Source of the DNA: Aeromicrobium stalagmiti
GTDB lineage: Bacteria; Actinomycetota; Actinomycetes; Propionibacteriales; Nocardioidaceae
DNA length: 64,000 nucleotides
Direction: 5' to 3'
Assembly: GCF_013283745.1 (NCBI RefSeq)
Contig: NZ_JABSTZ010000001.1
Coordinates: 948,406-1,012,405 of the forward strand
Position numbers and translations under genes: made by a program. The notes under the pieces are model-generated. The model saw only the letters and a list, made by a program, of their open reading frames with translations, did no database searches and had not been told where the DNA came from. Positions 35,733-47,061 of this stretch are shown one piece after another (within the stretch, counting starts at the first letter, position 1; each line of letters opens with the position of its first letter).

Positions 35733-36752
35733 ATGAAGAACGTCGGTTTTCTCTCCTTCGGCCACTACCAGGCCGTCCCGGGCTCGCAGACGCGCACGGC
35801 GTCCGACGTCCTGCTCCAGTCGATCGACCTCGCGGTCGCGGCTGAAGAGCTGGGCCTCGACGGCGCGTACTTCCGGGTGCACCACTTCGCCCGCCAGCTG
35901 GCGTCGCCGTTCCCGCTGCTGGCCGCCGTCGGTGCCCGCACGAGCCGCATCGAGATCGGCACCGGCGTCATCGACATGCGCTACGAGAACCCGTTGGGCA
36001 TGGCCGAGGACGCCGCCGCGGCCGACCTGATCAGCCAGGGCAGGCTGCAGCTCGGCATCAGCCGGGGATCACCGGAGACCGCGATCCGCGGCTACGAGGC
36101 GTTCGGCCACGTCCCGCCGGAGGGCATGTCGGACGCCGACATGGCGCGGGCGCACACCGAGCTGTTCCGGGCCGCGATCGACGGTGCCGGCCTGGTCGAC
36201 TCCGACCCCCGCATGACGGGTCGCTCCGTCCGGCTGCCGCTGATGCCGCAGGCCCCGGGCCTGTCCGAGCGCATCTGGTGGGGCTCCGGCACCCGCGCGA
36301 CGGCCGAGTGGACCGCGCAGCAGGGCATGAACCTCATGAGCTCGACCCTGCTCACCGAGGACACGGGCGTGCCCTTCGACGAGCTGCAGCTCGAGCAGAT
36401 CGAGATGTTCCGGGCCGCCTGGTCCGCCGCCGGGTGGGAGCGGACGCCGCGGGTCTCGGTGAGCCGCAGCGTCATCCCGATCCTCGACGCTCAGGACCGG
36501 GCGTGGTTCGGCGAGCGGTCGGGCGACGACCAGGTGGGTCACCTCGACGGCGGGCTCGCGCGGTTCGGCAAGTCGTACGTCGGCGAGCCCGACGTGCTGG
36601 CCGAGGAGCTCGCCGAGGACGTCGCGGTGCAGGCCGCCGACTCGGTGCTGCTCACGGTGCCCAACCAGCTCGGCGTCGACTACAACGCCCGCCTGCTCGG
36701 CGCGCTGGCCGAGCACGTGCTGCCGGCGATCGACTGGAAGCCGCGTCTCTAG
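35733..36752 (+). CDS. LLM-class flavin-dependent oxidoreductase
   Basis: The 339-residue protein is a luciferase-like TIM-barrel enzyme: MKNVGFLSFGHYQ at the first strand, AEELGLDGAYFRVHHFA at strand two and RIEIGTGVIDMRYENPLGMAEDAAAADLIS with the conserved PLxxAE region, then GRLQLGISRGSP. It would use reduced flavin (FMN or F420) for oxidation of an organic substrate. GIGRG is changed to GISRG. It is monocistronic by appearance. The family is certain; the substrate is not. Confidence 0.87.
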   Translation: MKNVGFLSFGHYQAVPGSQTRTASDVLLQSIDLAVAAEELGLDGAYFRVHHFARQLASPFPLLAAVGARTSRIEIGTGVIDMRYENPLGMAEDAAAADLISQGRLQLGISRGSPETAIRGYEAFGHVPPEGMSDADMARAHTELFRAAIDGAGLVDSDPRMTGRSVRLPLMPQAPGLSERIWWGSGTRATAEWTAQQGMNLMSSTLLTEDTGVPFDELQLEQIEMFRAAWSAAGWERTPRVSVSRSVIPILDAQDRAWFGERSGDDQVGHLDGGLARFGKSYVGEPDVLAEELAEDVAVQAADSVLLTVPNQLGVDYNARLLGALAEHVLPAIDWKPRL

Positions 36753-36851
36753 CCCAGGTGACGGCGAGATCGCGGCTGCTCCGGGTGCCTCCGTGGCGCC
36801 CCCACCTCTCCCCTCAGTGCCGCTGACACGGCACGACGAAAGGACATCCAG

Positions 36852-37247
36852 ATGCCTCTGGTCATGATCGACACCATCCGCGGCGCGTATGACGAGCCCC
36901 AGCTGCGCACCCTGCTGGACGTGGTGCAGGAGGCCGTGGTCGAGGCATTCGACGTGCCCGAGACAGACCGCTACCAGATCTTGACCCAGCACGAACCGTT
37001 CGAGCTCGTCGCCCTCGACACGGGGCTTGGCATCGAGCGCAGCGACCGCCTCGTCATGATCCGGCTGTCGTCGAAGGCGCGCACGCAGGAGGCCAAGGTC
37101 GCCCTGTACGCAGCGCTCGCGCGCAACCTCGGCGACCGTCTCGGCATCTCTGGAGACGACCTCGTCGTCACGATCAACGAGAACGGTGACGCGGACTGGT
37201 CGTTCGGGCACGGCACGGCCCAGTTCCTCACCGGCGACCTCGCGTAG
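36852..37247 (+). CDS. Tautomerase family protein
   Basis: The 131-residue protein begins MPLVMIDTIRG, so removal of Met exposes the catalytic Pro typical of the superfamily. The second half has RLVMIRLSSKARTQEAKVAL and an ADWSFGHGTAQFL end. Length matches the Tautomerase_2 (MIF-like) group rather than the 60-residue 4-OT type. GAAAGGA is placed about eight bases upstream. It converges on the mannosidase gene with 36 bases between. Confidence 0.85.
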   Translation: MPLVMIDTIRGAYDEPQLRTLLDVVQEAVVEAFDVPETDRYQILTQHEPFELVALDTGLGIERSDRLVMIRLSSKARTQEAKVALYAALARNLGDRLGISGDDLVVTINENGDADWSFGHGTAQFLTGDLA

Positions 37248-37283
37248 GGGAGAGGGTTCGCCGCCGGGACCGGCCGATCAGCC

Positions 37284-39674
37284 CTAGCGGTCGCGGGGGA
37301 CGTCGCGGGGGCTCGACCCCCACGACGTCTGCGGCTCGGGGCCGACCGAGACCGTCAGGTCGCCGCCGCGGTTGAGCACCGAGGCCGGGATCCACGAACG
37401 GGTGTGGGTCCGGCCGTCGAGCCGGGCCGACTGCACGTAGACCGCGTCGTCGGCGGCGCCGGGGGCGGTGACCGTCGTGGTCGGTCCGCCGTGGCGGTTG
37501 ATCCAGGCCTTCGAGAACGTGGGGCTCGACAGCAGCATCTCGCCGCGGCTCGGGGTCTGGGGATACATGCCCAGCGCACCCCAGACGTACCAGGCCGACA
37601 TCGTGCCGAGGTCGTCGTTGCCGGGCAGCCCGCGCGGGCCGGTGCCGTAGACGCGCGCCATGTAGTCGCGGACGGTGCGCTGGGTCTTCCAGGGCTGGCC
37701 GAGCGCGTTGTAGAGCCACGGGGCGTGGATGCCGGGCTCGTTGGTCGGGTCGTAGCCGTTGACGAAGAACGCGTCGAGGCGCGCGGCGGCCACCTCGTCG
37801 CCACCCATCAGCGCAGCGAGTCGGTGGACGTCGTGCTGCACCATCCACGTGTAGGTCGCCGAGCTACCCTGAGCGAAGCCGACGTCGCTGGTCGGGCTGA
37901 ACGGCTCGACCCACGAGCCGTCCGCCCGCCGGGCCTGCTGATAGCCGGCCTCGGGCGTCGCCTCCGGGTTGAACGTGTTGCGCCACCACCCGGCGCGCTC
38001 GGTGAAGCGCCGGGCGTCCCGGTCGCGGCCCAGCCGCTTCGCCCACTGGGCGAGGCCGTAGTCGGCGGCGCTGTCCTCGAGGGTCTCGGCGGCACCGCCC
38101 CAGCAGTGGCAGGTGTCCTGCGGGGCGTACTGGAGCCTGAGGTACTCGGCGAGGTTGGGGCGCATGCCGGCGCACTGGCCGGGGCAGCCGTAGTCGGACA
38201 GGCCCGCGGGGTTGGGCACGGTCGCCTGCCTCGCGAGGGACGCGTATGCCGCCGCGACCTCGAAGTTGTCGACGCCGAGGGCGTTCATGCCCGCGAGGGT
38301 CGGGGCGCTCGGGTCGCCGGTCATGACCCGGGTCGGGCCGTTGACGTGCACCCAGCGGTCCCAGACGCCGCCGTTCTGACGTGACAGGTTGAGCAGCGAC
38401 TGCGCGAAGTCGCCGGCGATGCGCGGCTCGAGCAGGGCGAGCAGCTGGGTGTGGGCGCGGTACTGGTCCCAGCCGGAAAAGTTGCCGTACTGTGCCCGCT
38501 GGCCGCGCTCGAGCCGGTGGACCAGGCGGTCGGCACCGAGGTAGGTCCCGGCGACGTCGCTGGTGATGTTGGGCTGCAGGAACGAGTGGTAGAGCGCGGT
38601 GTAGAACGTCGTGAGCCTGTCGCGGCTGCCGCCGGCGACCTCGATGCGGCGCAGCTGGTCGTTCCAGTCCCGGGTGCCGGCGTCGGCGACCCGGTCGACC
38701 GTGGTGCGGGGTCGCAGCTCGTCCGCGAGGTTGGCCTCGGCAGCGCGCTGGCTCGTGTAGGAGATGCCGACCCGCATCGTCACGGGGCGGTCGGTGTCGA
38801 AGCCGACGTAGCCACCCGAGCCACGTCCGGCGCGCTTGGCGCCCGTCTCGTAGCCCTCGCCGCCGCTCGCGGACGTGGTGCCGGGCCGCAGCTGGTCGTC
38901 GATCCAGGTGCCGGTGCGGACGAACGGCTGGTCGAAGTGGGCCGTGAAGTAGAGGCGGTAGTAGCTGAACTTGTTGCTGCCGCCGCCGTTGCCGCGGCGA
39001 CCGCAGAATCCGCCGGTCAGCACCGATCCGGTCACGGTGCGGGCCTTCGCATCGATGCGGGTCGTGGCGTCCTCGCTGCCGTTGAGCGAGTTGGACGTGC
39101 GGAAGAGCAGGTTGGCCTGCTTGCCCTGGGGGAAGTCGAACGTGCCGACGCCGGCGCGGGTCGTCGCGGCGAAGTCGGTCTCGACGCCGTTGGCGAGCCC
39201 CAGGGCGTACCGGCCGGGCTCCGCGCGCTCGTCGTCGTGGGAGAAGTCGCTCGCGTAGGTGGCGTCCTTGGTGTCGGCCGTCGGAGACCCGGTGACCTCG
39301 CCGACGTGCGGGAAGATCGGCACGTCTCCGGCGGCGCCGGGGTGGCAGCCGGCCCCGTTGACGTGCGTGAGGGCGAAGCCGCGCAGGCGGGTCGTGTCGT
39401 ACTGGTAGCCGTTGGCCGCGCCGGTGTCGGTCTGGTCGCCCTTGGTGCTGGTCGGCGACCACGAGAGCATCCCGAACGGGCGGACCGCGCCGGGATAGGT
39501 GTTGCCGCCGTTGGCGGTGCCGATCAGCGGGTCGACGTACTGCGTCAGGTTGCCGTGCGGCCGCCCGGCCGGGGGCGGTGCTGCCGCCGGATCGGCCGTC
39601 GCCGGTCGGGCGACCCCGATCGGTGCCATCAGGCCCAGCGCGAGAGCGGCGGACAGCATGCGTCGAACGTTCAT
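37284..39674 (-). CDS. Secreted GH92 alpha-mannosidase
   Basis: The 796-residue protein has a signal peptide (RRMLSAALALGLMAPIGVA, cleavage near residue 28) and begins the mature part with YVDPLIGTANGGNTYPGAVR, the GH92 opening. Also seen are GFALTHVNGAGC, SGWDQYRAHTQL, GNDDLGTMSAWYVWGALGMY and PGAADDAVYVQS. GH92 enzymes are calcium-dependent exo-mannosidases (mostly alpha-1,2). The ATG at 39674 has a GGGGGGAAG site; the frame stays open upstream only as a shadow of the facing ppc gene. It has the core length, without added carbohydrate-binding modules. It may process mannosylated glycans outside the cell. Confidence 0.9.
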   Translation of the reverse strand: MNVRRMLSAALALGLMAPIGVARPATADPAAAPPPAGRPHGNLTQYVDPLIGTANGGNTYPGAVRPFGMLSWSPTSTKGDQTDTGAANGYQYDTTRLRGFALTHVNGAGCHPGAAGDVPIFPHVGEVTGSPTADTKDATYASDFSHDDERAEPGRYALGLANGVETDFAATTRAGVGTFDFPQGKQANLLFRTSNSLNGSEDATTRIDAKARTVTGSVLTGGFCGRRGNGGGSNKFSYYRLYFTAHFDQPFVRTGTWIDDQLRPGTTSASGGEGYETGAKRAGRGSGGYVGFDTDRPVTMRVGISYTSQRAAEANLADELRPRTTVDRVADAGTRDWNDQLRRIEVAGGSRDRLTTFYTALYHSFLQPNITSDVAGTYLGADRLVHRLERGQRAQYGNFSGWDQYRAHTQLLALLEPRIAGDFAQSLLNLSRQNGGVWDRWVHVNGPTRVMTGDPSAPTLAGMNALGVDNFEVAAAYASLARQATVPNPAGLSDYGCPGQCAGMRPNLAEYLRLQYAPQDTCHCWGGAAETLEDSAADYGLAQWAKRLGRDRDARRFTERAGWWRNTFNPEATPEAGYQQARRADGSWVEPFSPTSDVGFAQGSSATYTWMVQHDVHRLAALMGGDEVAAARLDAFFVNGYDPTNEPGIHAPWLYNALGQPWKTQRTVRDYMARVYGTGPRGLPGNDDLGTMSAWYVWGALGMYPQTPSRGEMLLSSPTFSKAWINRHGGPTTTVTAPGAADDAVYVQSARLDGRTHTRSWIPASVLNRGGDLTVSVGPEPQTSWGSSPRDVPRDR

Positions 39675-39800
39675 CGTCTTCCCCCCAGAAGAGACCGGCG
39701 TGGTCTGCCCGCATTGTGCGCACGTCGAGATGGCGAAGGGAAGGCCCGCAGGTGAACGGCGGTGGGAGCGACCGAACATACGCCCGCAACATTCGTTCGG

Positions 39801-39806
39801 CAGACT
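39801..39806 (+). promoter_or_regulatory. -10-like hexamer of leaderless ppc
   Basis: CAGACT is followed by six bases (GGTGCC) and the GTG at 39813. It departs from TANNNT at the first base. Confidence 0.4.
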
Positions 39807-39812
39807 GGTGCC

Positions 39813-42638
39813 GTGACACCACAGAGCCGATTGACCACCGAGGAGATCCTCGAGTCCGACCGTCGCCAGCCCGACGCCGCCCTGTTCGGCGGTGGGCTGT
39901 CGTCCGACACCGAGCACGCTGCGCTGCGGGCGTCCGTCCGCCAGCTCACGACGCTGCTCGGCGAGGCGCTGACCCGGCACGAGGGCGCCGACCTGCTGGC
40001 GCTCGTCGAGCAGGTGCGACGGCTCGCGCGTCAGCCCGAGGACGCCGAGCTGCACCGGGTGCTCGACGAGATCGACCCCGCCACGGCGGTCGTGCTGGCG
40101 CGGGCGTTCACGGCGTACTTCCAGCTCGTCAACACCACCGAGCAGCTGCACCGCTGGCAGGAGATCACGGCCGACGACGAGGGGCCGCTGTCGGCCACGG
40201 TCGGTCGCATCGGCGCGGCGCTCGAGGACGGGTCGCTGTCGCGCGAGCTGCTCGACGACGTGCTGGGCCGGCTGGAGTACCGCCCGGTGTTCACCGCGCA
40301 CCCGACCGAGGCCAGCCGCCGCAGCGTGCTGCGGCTGCTGCGCAAGGTCGCCGAGACGATCCGCGCCATGGAGGACCCGCGCCGGGCCGCCTCGCAGGTG
40401 CAGGCCGACGACCGGCGGCTCGCCGAGCTGGTCGACCTGCTGTGGCAGACCGACGAGCTGCGCGTCGTCCGGCCCGAGCCCCAGGACGAGGCCCGTACCG
40501 CGGTCTACTACCTGCGGTCGATCGCGTCGGAGGTCGTGCCCGACCTGCTGGCCGAGCTCGACCGCCAGCTCGCCCGCATCGACGTGACGCTGCCGACGAC
40601 GGCGCGTCCGCTGCGCTTCGGCACGTGGGCCGGCGGTGACCGCGACGGCAACCCCAACGTGACGCCCGCGGTGACGCTGGAGATCCTGCACCTGCAGCAC
40701 ACGTCGGGCCTGGCCGAGCTGGTCGGCATGGTCGACGAGATCCTCACCGAGATGACCGCGTCGACCCGCATCGTGCCGGCGACCGACGCGCTGCGCGAGA
40801 GCCTCGAGGCCGACGCCGTGGCGCTGCCGATCACGTGGGAGTCGATCCGCCGGCTCAACGCCGACGAGCCCTACCGGCTCAAGCTGAGCTTCGTCCGGGT
40901 GCGGCTGATGCGCGCCCGCGACCGTCTGGTCAACGGGACGCCGCACGAGCCCGGCCGCGACTACCTGACGTTCGACGAGCTCGTCCACGACCTGCAGCTG
41001 GTGCGCGACTCGATGCTCGCCGGTGGCGACGAGCTGACCGGTGACGGGGCGATCCTGCGGCTCATCCGCACCGCCGTGGCGTTCGGCGCCGGTCTGGCGA
41101 CGATGGACGTCCGCGAGCACAGCGAGAAGCACCACGCGGCGCTCGCCGAGCTCTACGCCCGCGTCGGCGACGACACCTACGGGACGCTGGACCGTCCGGC
41201 GCGCATCGAGGTGCTGCAGCGCGAGATGGCCTCGGCCCGCCCGCTGACCGGTGTCGTCGGCGGCGGTCTGGGCGACGCGGCGACGGCGTCGCTGAGCCTG
41301 CTGACGGTGATCCGCGACGCCCTCGACGCCTACGGGCCCGAGGTCATCGAGACCTACATCGTGTCGATGACCCACGACATCGACGACCTGTTCGCGGTCG
41401 TCGTGCTGGCCCGCGAGGTCGGCCTGGTCGACCTCACCGGTGACGAGGCCACCGCCCGGATCGGCTTCGCGCCGCTGTTCGAGACCGTCGCCGAGCTCGA
41501 GGCGGCCGGTCCGCTGCTCGAGGCGCTGCTGGCCGACCCGTCGTACCGCCGCATCGTCGCCGCGCGCGGTGACGTGCAGGAGATCATGCTGGGCTACTCC
41601 GACTCGTCGAAGGACGCCGGCATCGCCGCCTCGCAGTGGCAGGTGCACCGGGCGCAGCGCGGCCTGCGCGACATCGCCCGCCAGCACGGCGTCGTGCTGC
41701 GGCTCTTCCACGGGCGCGGCGGGTCGACCGGTCGCGGGGGAGGGCCGACGGCCGAGGCGATCATGTCGCAGCCGTACGGCAGCCTCGACGGGCCCATCAA
41801 GATCACCGAGCAGGGCGAGGTCATCTCCGACAAGTACGCCCTGCCGGGCCTCGGCCGGCAGAACCTGGAGTCGGCGCTCGCCGCGGTGCTCGAGGCGTCC
41901 GTGCTGCACCGCACGTCGCTGCTGCCCGCCGACCTGCTCGACGGGTGGAACGGCACGATGGACCTCGTCGCCGAGCAGGGCAAGCAGGCCTATCGCGCGC
42001 TCGTCCGTGATGACGCGCTGGTGCCGTTCTTCGTCGCCGCGACGCCGGTCGACGAGCTGGGCAAGATGAACATCGGCTCACGGCCCGCGAAGCGTCCCGG
42101 TGGCGCGGGCGGTCTCGACGACCTGCGGGCGATCCCGTGGGTGTTCGGGTGGACCCAGTCGCGGATCATCCTGCCCGGCTGGTTCGGTGTCGGGTCGGGG
42201 CTCAAGGCCGCGTTCGACGACGGCCGTGGCGAGACGCTGCGCGAGATGTACGGCTCGTGGGCGTTCTTCCGCACGTTCGTCTCCAACGTGCAGATGACGC
42301 TGGCCAAGACCGATCTCGACATCGCCGCGGAGTACGTCCAGGCGCTGGTGCCGGACGGTGCCCGCCAGGTCTTCGACGTCATCCGGCGTGAGCACGAGCT
42401 GGCGGTGGAGCAGGTGCTGCGGGTGACCGGCGACGGCTCGCTGCTGGAGTCGGCTCCGGTGCTGCAGCGCACGCTCGAGCTGCGCGACTTCTACCTCGCG
42501 CCGCTGCACGCCCTGCAGATCTCGTTGCTCCGCGCGGTGCGGGCCGTCCCCGACGGCGAGGAGCCCGACGACGACCTGCAGCGCGCCCTGCTCCTGACGA
42601 TCAACGGCATCTCCGCCGGTCTGCGCAACACCGGATAG
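39813..42638 (+). CDS. ppc: Phosphoenolpyruvate carboxylase
   Basis: The 941-residue enzyme makes oxaloacetate from PEP and bicarbonate, refilling the TCA cycle. Hallmarks in order: FTAHPTEASRRSVL with the catalytic His, GTWAGGDRDGNPNVTP, GYSDSSKDAGIAAS, FHGRGGSTGRGGGP, FGWTQSRIILPGWFGVG and the C-terminal GISAGLRNTG needed for activity. Length is usual (880-970). It faces the canonical PEP carboxykinase gene head to tail across a palindrome, so the forward and reverse reactions of the PEP-oxaloacetate node are encoded side by side. Confidence 0.96.
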   Translation: MTPQSRLTTEEILESDRRQPDAALFGGGLSSDTEHAALRASVRQLTTLLGEALTRHEGADLLALVEQVRRLARQPEDAELHRVLDEIDPATAVVLARAFTAYFQLVNTTEQLHRWQEITADDEGPLSATVGRIGAALEDGSLSRELLDDVLGRLEYRPVFTAHPTEASRRSVLRLLRKVAETIRAMEDPRRAASQVQADDRRLAELVDLLWQTDELRVVRPEPQDEARTAVYYLRSIASEVVPDLLAELDRQLARIDVTLPTTARPLRFGTWAGGDRDGNPNVTPAVTLEILHLQHTSGLAELVGMVDEILTEMTASTRIVPATDALRESLEADAVALPITWESIRRLNADEPYRLKLSFVRVRLMRARDRLVNGTPHEPGRDYLTFDELVHDLQLVRDSMLAGGDELTGDGAILRLIRTAVAFGAGLATMDVREHSEKHHAALAELYARVGDDTYGTLDRPARIEVLQREMASARPLTGVVGGGLGDAATASLSLLTVIRDALDAYGPEVIETYIVSMTHDIDDLFAVVVLAREVGLVDLTGDEATARIGFAPLFETVAELEAAGPLLEALLADPSYRRIVAARGDVQEIMLGYSDSSKDAGIAASQWQVHRAQRGLRDIARQHGVVLRLFHGRGGSTGRGGGPTAEAIMSQPYGSLDGPIKITEQGEVISDKYALPGLGRQNLESALAAVLEASVLHRTSLLPADLLDGWNGTMDLVAEQGKQAYRALVRDDALVPFFVAATPVDELGKMNIGSRPAKRPGGAGGLDDLRAIPWVFGWTQSRIILPGWFGVGSGLKAAFDDGRGETLREMYGSWAFFRTFVSNVQMTLAKTDLDIAAEYVQALVPDGARQVFDVIRREHELAVEQVLRVTGDGSLLESAPVLQRTLELRDFYLAPLHALQISLLRAVRAVPDGEEPDDDLQRALLLTINGISAGLRNTG

Positions 42639-42654
42639 CCCCCCCAACCCAGAA

Positions 42655-42705
42655 GCGGTGCACTGGCGTCCAGATCAGTGACGATCGTGGACGCCAGCGC
42701 ACCGC
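42655..42705. terminator. Near-perfect 18-bp palindrome between convergent ppc and pckG
   Basis: GCGGTGCACTGGCGTCCA (42655-42672) pairs with TGGACGCCAGCGCACCGC (42688-42705) at 17 of 18 positions, loop 15 bases. Placed between two convergent stops, it is well suited to a bidirectional terminator, though there is no T tract. Confidence 0.65.
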
Positions 42706-42722
42706 CCTCGCGCTGGCGGGTC

Positions 42723-44546
<1,824 letters not shown>

Positions 44547-44730
44547 ATGTGGACTTTTCCTTCTCGCGCATCGCGAACCAAGCGCATTGGATCGCACTCC
44601 CGGGACGGTCGGGGTCACGGGTAGCTGATGTGTGATGAATCGCCACCGACCGGCGGTGACGATTCAGCCGACTTTACGGGTGATGCCCGTGAGCGGCTAT
44701 GGCGAGGCGGGTGAACATCGTCACACGTAT

Positions 44731-44769
44731 GTCAGGAGGGAGGCACCGGACCGGCGCCTCCCTCCTGAC
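44731..44769 (-). terminator. Perfect 14-bp hairpin after the S55 peptidase gene
   Basis: GTCAGGAGGGAGGC (44731-44744) and its exact complement (44756-44769) enclose an 11-base loop. It lies 18 bases past the S55 peptidase stop on the minus strand and upstream of pckG, separating the two. Confidence 0.75.
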
Positions 44770-44786
44770 CTGCTGTGCTGCTGCGG

Positions 44787-46694
44787 CTACTTGCGGTAGG
44801 ACAGCTGGAGCGCGAAGTCACCACGGGTCACGGCAGATGTCGAGACCTTGTTGCGGCTGATCTTCGACGTCCCGTTGGAGTTGCGGAAGATCTGGTCGCT
44901 GACCACCGAGTCGCTGCGGACCTGGGCCTTGAGCGCGGCCAGGACCTCGGCCAGGGTGGCCGGGGTCTCGTCCTCGTAGAAGTACTCCTCGTCCTCCTCG
45001 TCGAGGCCGATCGTGAAGTCCTCCTCCGACGTCGGGTAGTAGCTCTGGCCGCCGCTGATCAGCGCCAGGCCGCTGCCCGCGGCGTACTTGTCGATCTTCT
45101 GGTCGATCCGCTTGACGGCCGGAGCGGCCACCGAGTCGGGGTTGGCGGGCGTCAGGAAGACCTGGAGCGGCAGGGTGCGTCCGCGCTGGGCGGAGAGCCT
45201 CTGGCCGTTCTTGACGGTCACCCACTTCATGACGGTCTTCTTGCCGACCTTCGTGCTCTTGCGGTACTGCACCTTGGAGATGCGCAGGGCGTTGTAGTCG
45301 GGCTTCAGCGCCGTGTTGACCGTGATCGAGTGGATCGCGACCTTCTGGTCGGAGCCGAACTGCAGGAACTCGACGTCGCTGGCGACCTCGTACGGCAGCT
45401 GCTCGGCGAGGTACTCGTTGTAGGAGATGCGCTGCGAGCGGGTGTAGCTCGCGGCCGCGCCGCCCTGGGGCGTGTAGTTGATCGTCCAGCTGACCTCGGC
45501 CTCGCCGCCGTTGGCGTACGCGTCGAGGCCGTCGAGCACGTCGTTGAACAGCTGGCTGGCCAGCACCGTGGAGACAGCGGCCGGGGTGCCGACCTTGGAG
45601 ACCGCCTGGGTCGAGTCGCCGTCGAGCGTCGTGTTGGTCGTGATGGTGGTCTCGGTCGGGAACACGCCCTTGATGCCGAGGATGCCGCTGAGGCGGTCCT
45701 GCGTCAGCTTGCCGACGGGATCCTGGTCGATCGACGCGAGCTTGTAGGAGCCGAACGTGCCGTCCTCCTGGATGTAGTCGGCGTACGCCGCGTGGAACGT
45801 CTCGTTCGTCTTGTTGCCGTCGAACTCGTCGGGGTGGCCGTAGGCGAAGACCTGGTTGCCGCACACCGCGGTGATCGAGCCGACCGCCGCGAGGGCGACG
45901 TCGCCGTGCGACCACGAGGTGGCGATGTTGCCGCCGGGGACGATCGCGGCGTCCTGGTCGAGGTCGCCGTCGTACTGGGTGCCGGGGGAGAACTTCGGCG
46001 TCGCGTTGTTGAGCTTCTTGTTCAGCGCGCGTGACCTGCCGGCGAAGTCGGTCGCGGCGTCGGCGAGGCGGCTGCCGCCGACCGACACCTTCGGCAGCGT
46101 GAGCTGGCGGATGTAGCCGTACTGGGACGCGCTGTCGCTGGTGGTCGTGGTCGACTGCGCGACCTGCTTGCTGACCGCGGACGGCACGGCGACCTTGCCC
46201 GCGGCGGCGGCCGGCGAGCTCTGGATGTCGAGGACGTCCTTGGCCGGGGTGATGCCGGCGAGGTTGCTGGGGGCGCCGCTGAAGCCGTAGGAGACCGATC
46301 CGACGAGGTTGTTGTCGTCGTCATAGACGGGGGAGCCGGAGATGCCGGCCCAGATGCCGGCGTCGACGTTGACGTTGCCGTCGGCGTCGGTCTTGGTGAT
46401 GCGGCTGCCCTCGAGCTTGAACAGCAGGATGTCCTTGCCGCGGCCCGCGCCGTTCTTGAGCGTGCTGACGTACTCGCCGCTGAACGACTCCGGCGTGATG
46501 CCGTGCGTCGTGGTCAGGCCGTGGACGGACTGGCCGGCGGTGAAGCCGCCGGTCCACACCGGGGTGCCGGCGCACAGGGTCGTGTCGACGTCTCCGACGG
46601 CCGTGGCTGCGGTGGTCGTTGCTGCGATTCCTGCTGCCACGAGAGCAAGAGTGGACGTGGCGCTGGCAGCGATGCGCAGCGGTCGTGATGACAT
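44787..46694 (-). CDS. Exported SpoIVB-type (S55) serine peptidase-like protein
   Basis: The 635-residue protein has a signal sequence (SATSTLALVAAGIAA, ending near residue 32). Its first half matches the SpoIVB S55 domain: SVHGLTTTHGITPESFSGEY with candidate His residues (58, 64), GIWAGISGSPVYDDDNNLVG with the GxSGSP nucleophile (Ser119) and GVFPTETTI. The C-terminal half, with acidic EEDEEYFYEDE, has no clear family. In Bacillus, SpoIVB cleaves a signalling partner during sporulation. This lineage does not make endospores, so the substrate must differ. A GGGGAGG site precedes the ATG. It is monocistronic, with a strong terminator. Confidence 0.8.
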   Translation of the reverse strand: MSSRPLRIAASATSTLALVAAGIAATTTAATAVGDVDTTLCAGTPVWTGGFTAGQSVHGLTTTHGITPESFSGEYVSTLKNGAGRGKDILLFKLEGSRITKTDADGNVNVDAGIWAGISGSPVYDDDNNLVGSVSYGFSGAPSNLAGITPAKDVLDIQSSPAAAAGKVAVPSAVSKQVAQSTTTTSDSASQYGYIRQLTLPKVSVGGSRLADAATDFAGRSRALNKKLNNATPKFSPGTQYDGDLDQDAAIVPGGNIATSWSHGDVALAAVGSITAVCGNQVFAYGHPDEFDGNKTNETFHAAYADYIQEDGTFGSYKLASIDQDPVGKLTQDRLSGILGIKGVFPTETTITTNTTLDGDSTQAVSKVGTPAAVSTVLASQLFNDVLDGLDAYANGGEAEVSWTINYTPQGGAAASYTRSQRISYNEYLAEQLPYEVASDVEFLQFGSDQKVAIHSITVNTALKPDYNALRISKVQYRKSTKVGKKTVMKWVTVKNGQRLSAQRGRTLPLQVFLTPANPDSVAAPAVKRIDQKIDKYAAGSGLALISGGQSYYPTSEEDFTIGLDEEDEEYFYEDETPATLAEVLAALKAQVRSDSVVSDQIFRNSNGTSKISRNKVSTSAVTRGDFALQLSYRK

Positions 46695-46836
46695 GGGAGG
46701 GCCTCCCCGATAGGTGAAAGGTTGTGACCTGACACACTAGGTCCACCGGGTTCACGCGGGGGGAAGTCCAAGAATGTTGGCCGGATTTTCACCCACGGCC
46801 AGGGCACGGTAGGATCGACGAGGCCCTTCGGGGTGT

Positions 46837-46909
46837 GCGCCCGTAGCTCAACGGATAGAGCATCTGACTACGGATCAGAAGGTTAGGGGTTCGAATCCCT
46901 TCGGGCGCG
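46837..46909 (+). tRNA. tRNA-Arg (anticodon ACG)
   Basis: The 73-base cloverleaf has acceptor GCGCCCG paired with CGGGCGC, D arm GCTC...GAGC, anticodon stem TCTGA/TCAGA with loop CTACGGA (anticodon ACG), and T arm AGGGG-TTCGAAT-CCCTT with the standard GTTCGA-type loop. The discriminator base is G. CCA is not encoded. Confidence 0.97.
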
Positions 46910-46919
46910 CAAAGCAAGT

Positions 46920-46956
46920 CCCCCACCTGCATCGCTGCAGGTGGGGGGCTTTTTTT
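46920..46956 (+). terminator. Rho-independent terminator of the tRNA-Arg gene
   Basis: CCCCCACCTGCA and TGCAGGTGGGGG form a perfect 12-bp stem with a TCGC tetraloop, followed by GC and seven T. It starts 10 bases past the tRNA end. Confidence 0.93.
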
Positions 46957-46967
46957 GTGTGCTCTGC

Positions 46968-47050
46968 CGAGTGGCGCAAACCGCACCGCGAGTGGCGCAG
47001 AAGTGGACGACTCGCCGTCTCAAAAACTTCTGTCTGCGCCACTCGCGGTG
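46968..47050. repeat. Repeat cluster with 21-bp inverted arms at the 3' end of the second PEPCK
   Basis: CGAGTGGCGCA occurs twice directly (46968, 46989) and once inverted (about 47034-47045). The arms at 46984-47004 and 47026-47050 pair over 21 bp apart from a four-base insertion. It lies 11 bases past the PEPCK stop and could act as terminator for that gene. Confidence 0.75.
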
Positions 47051-47061
47051 AGGGGGGTGGG

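Noticed and set aside
37284-41909. A 1541-codon open frame on the minus strand extending the mannosidase gene across ppc
   Set aside because: Beyond the signal peptide at 39674 the frame is only the antisense shadow of ppc, with low-complexity Arg/Gly/Ala content; a ribosome site and signal peptide fix the real start.
46837-47061. tRNA-Arg as an integration site for a mobile element
   Set aside because: No integrase, no duplicated tRNA 3' end and no foreign-looking gene follows; a clean terminator and the PEPCK gene come next.
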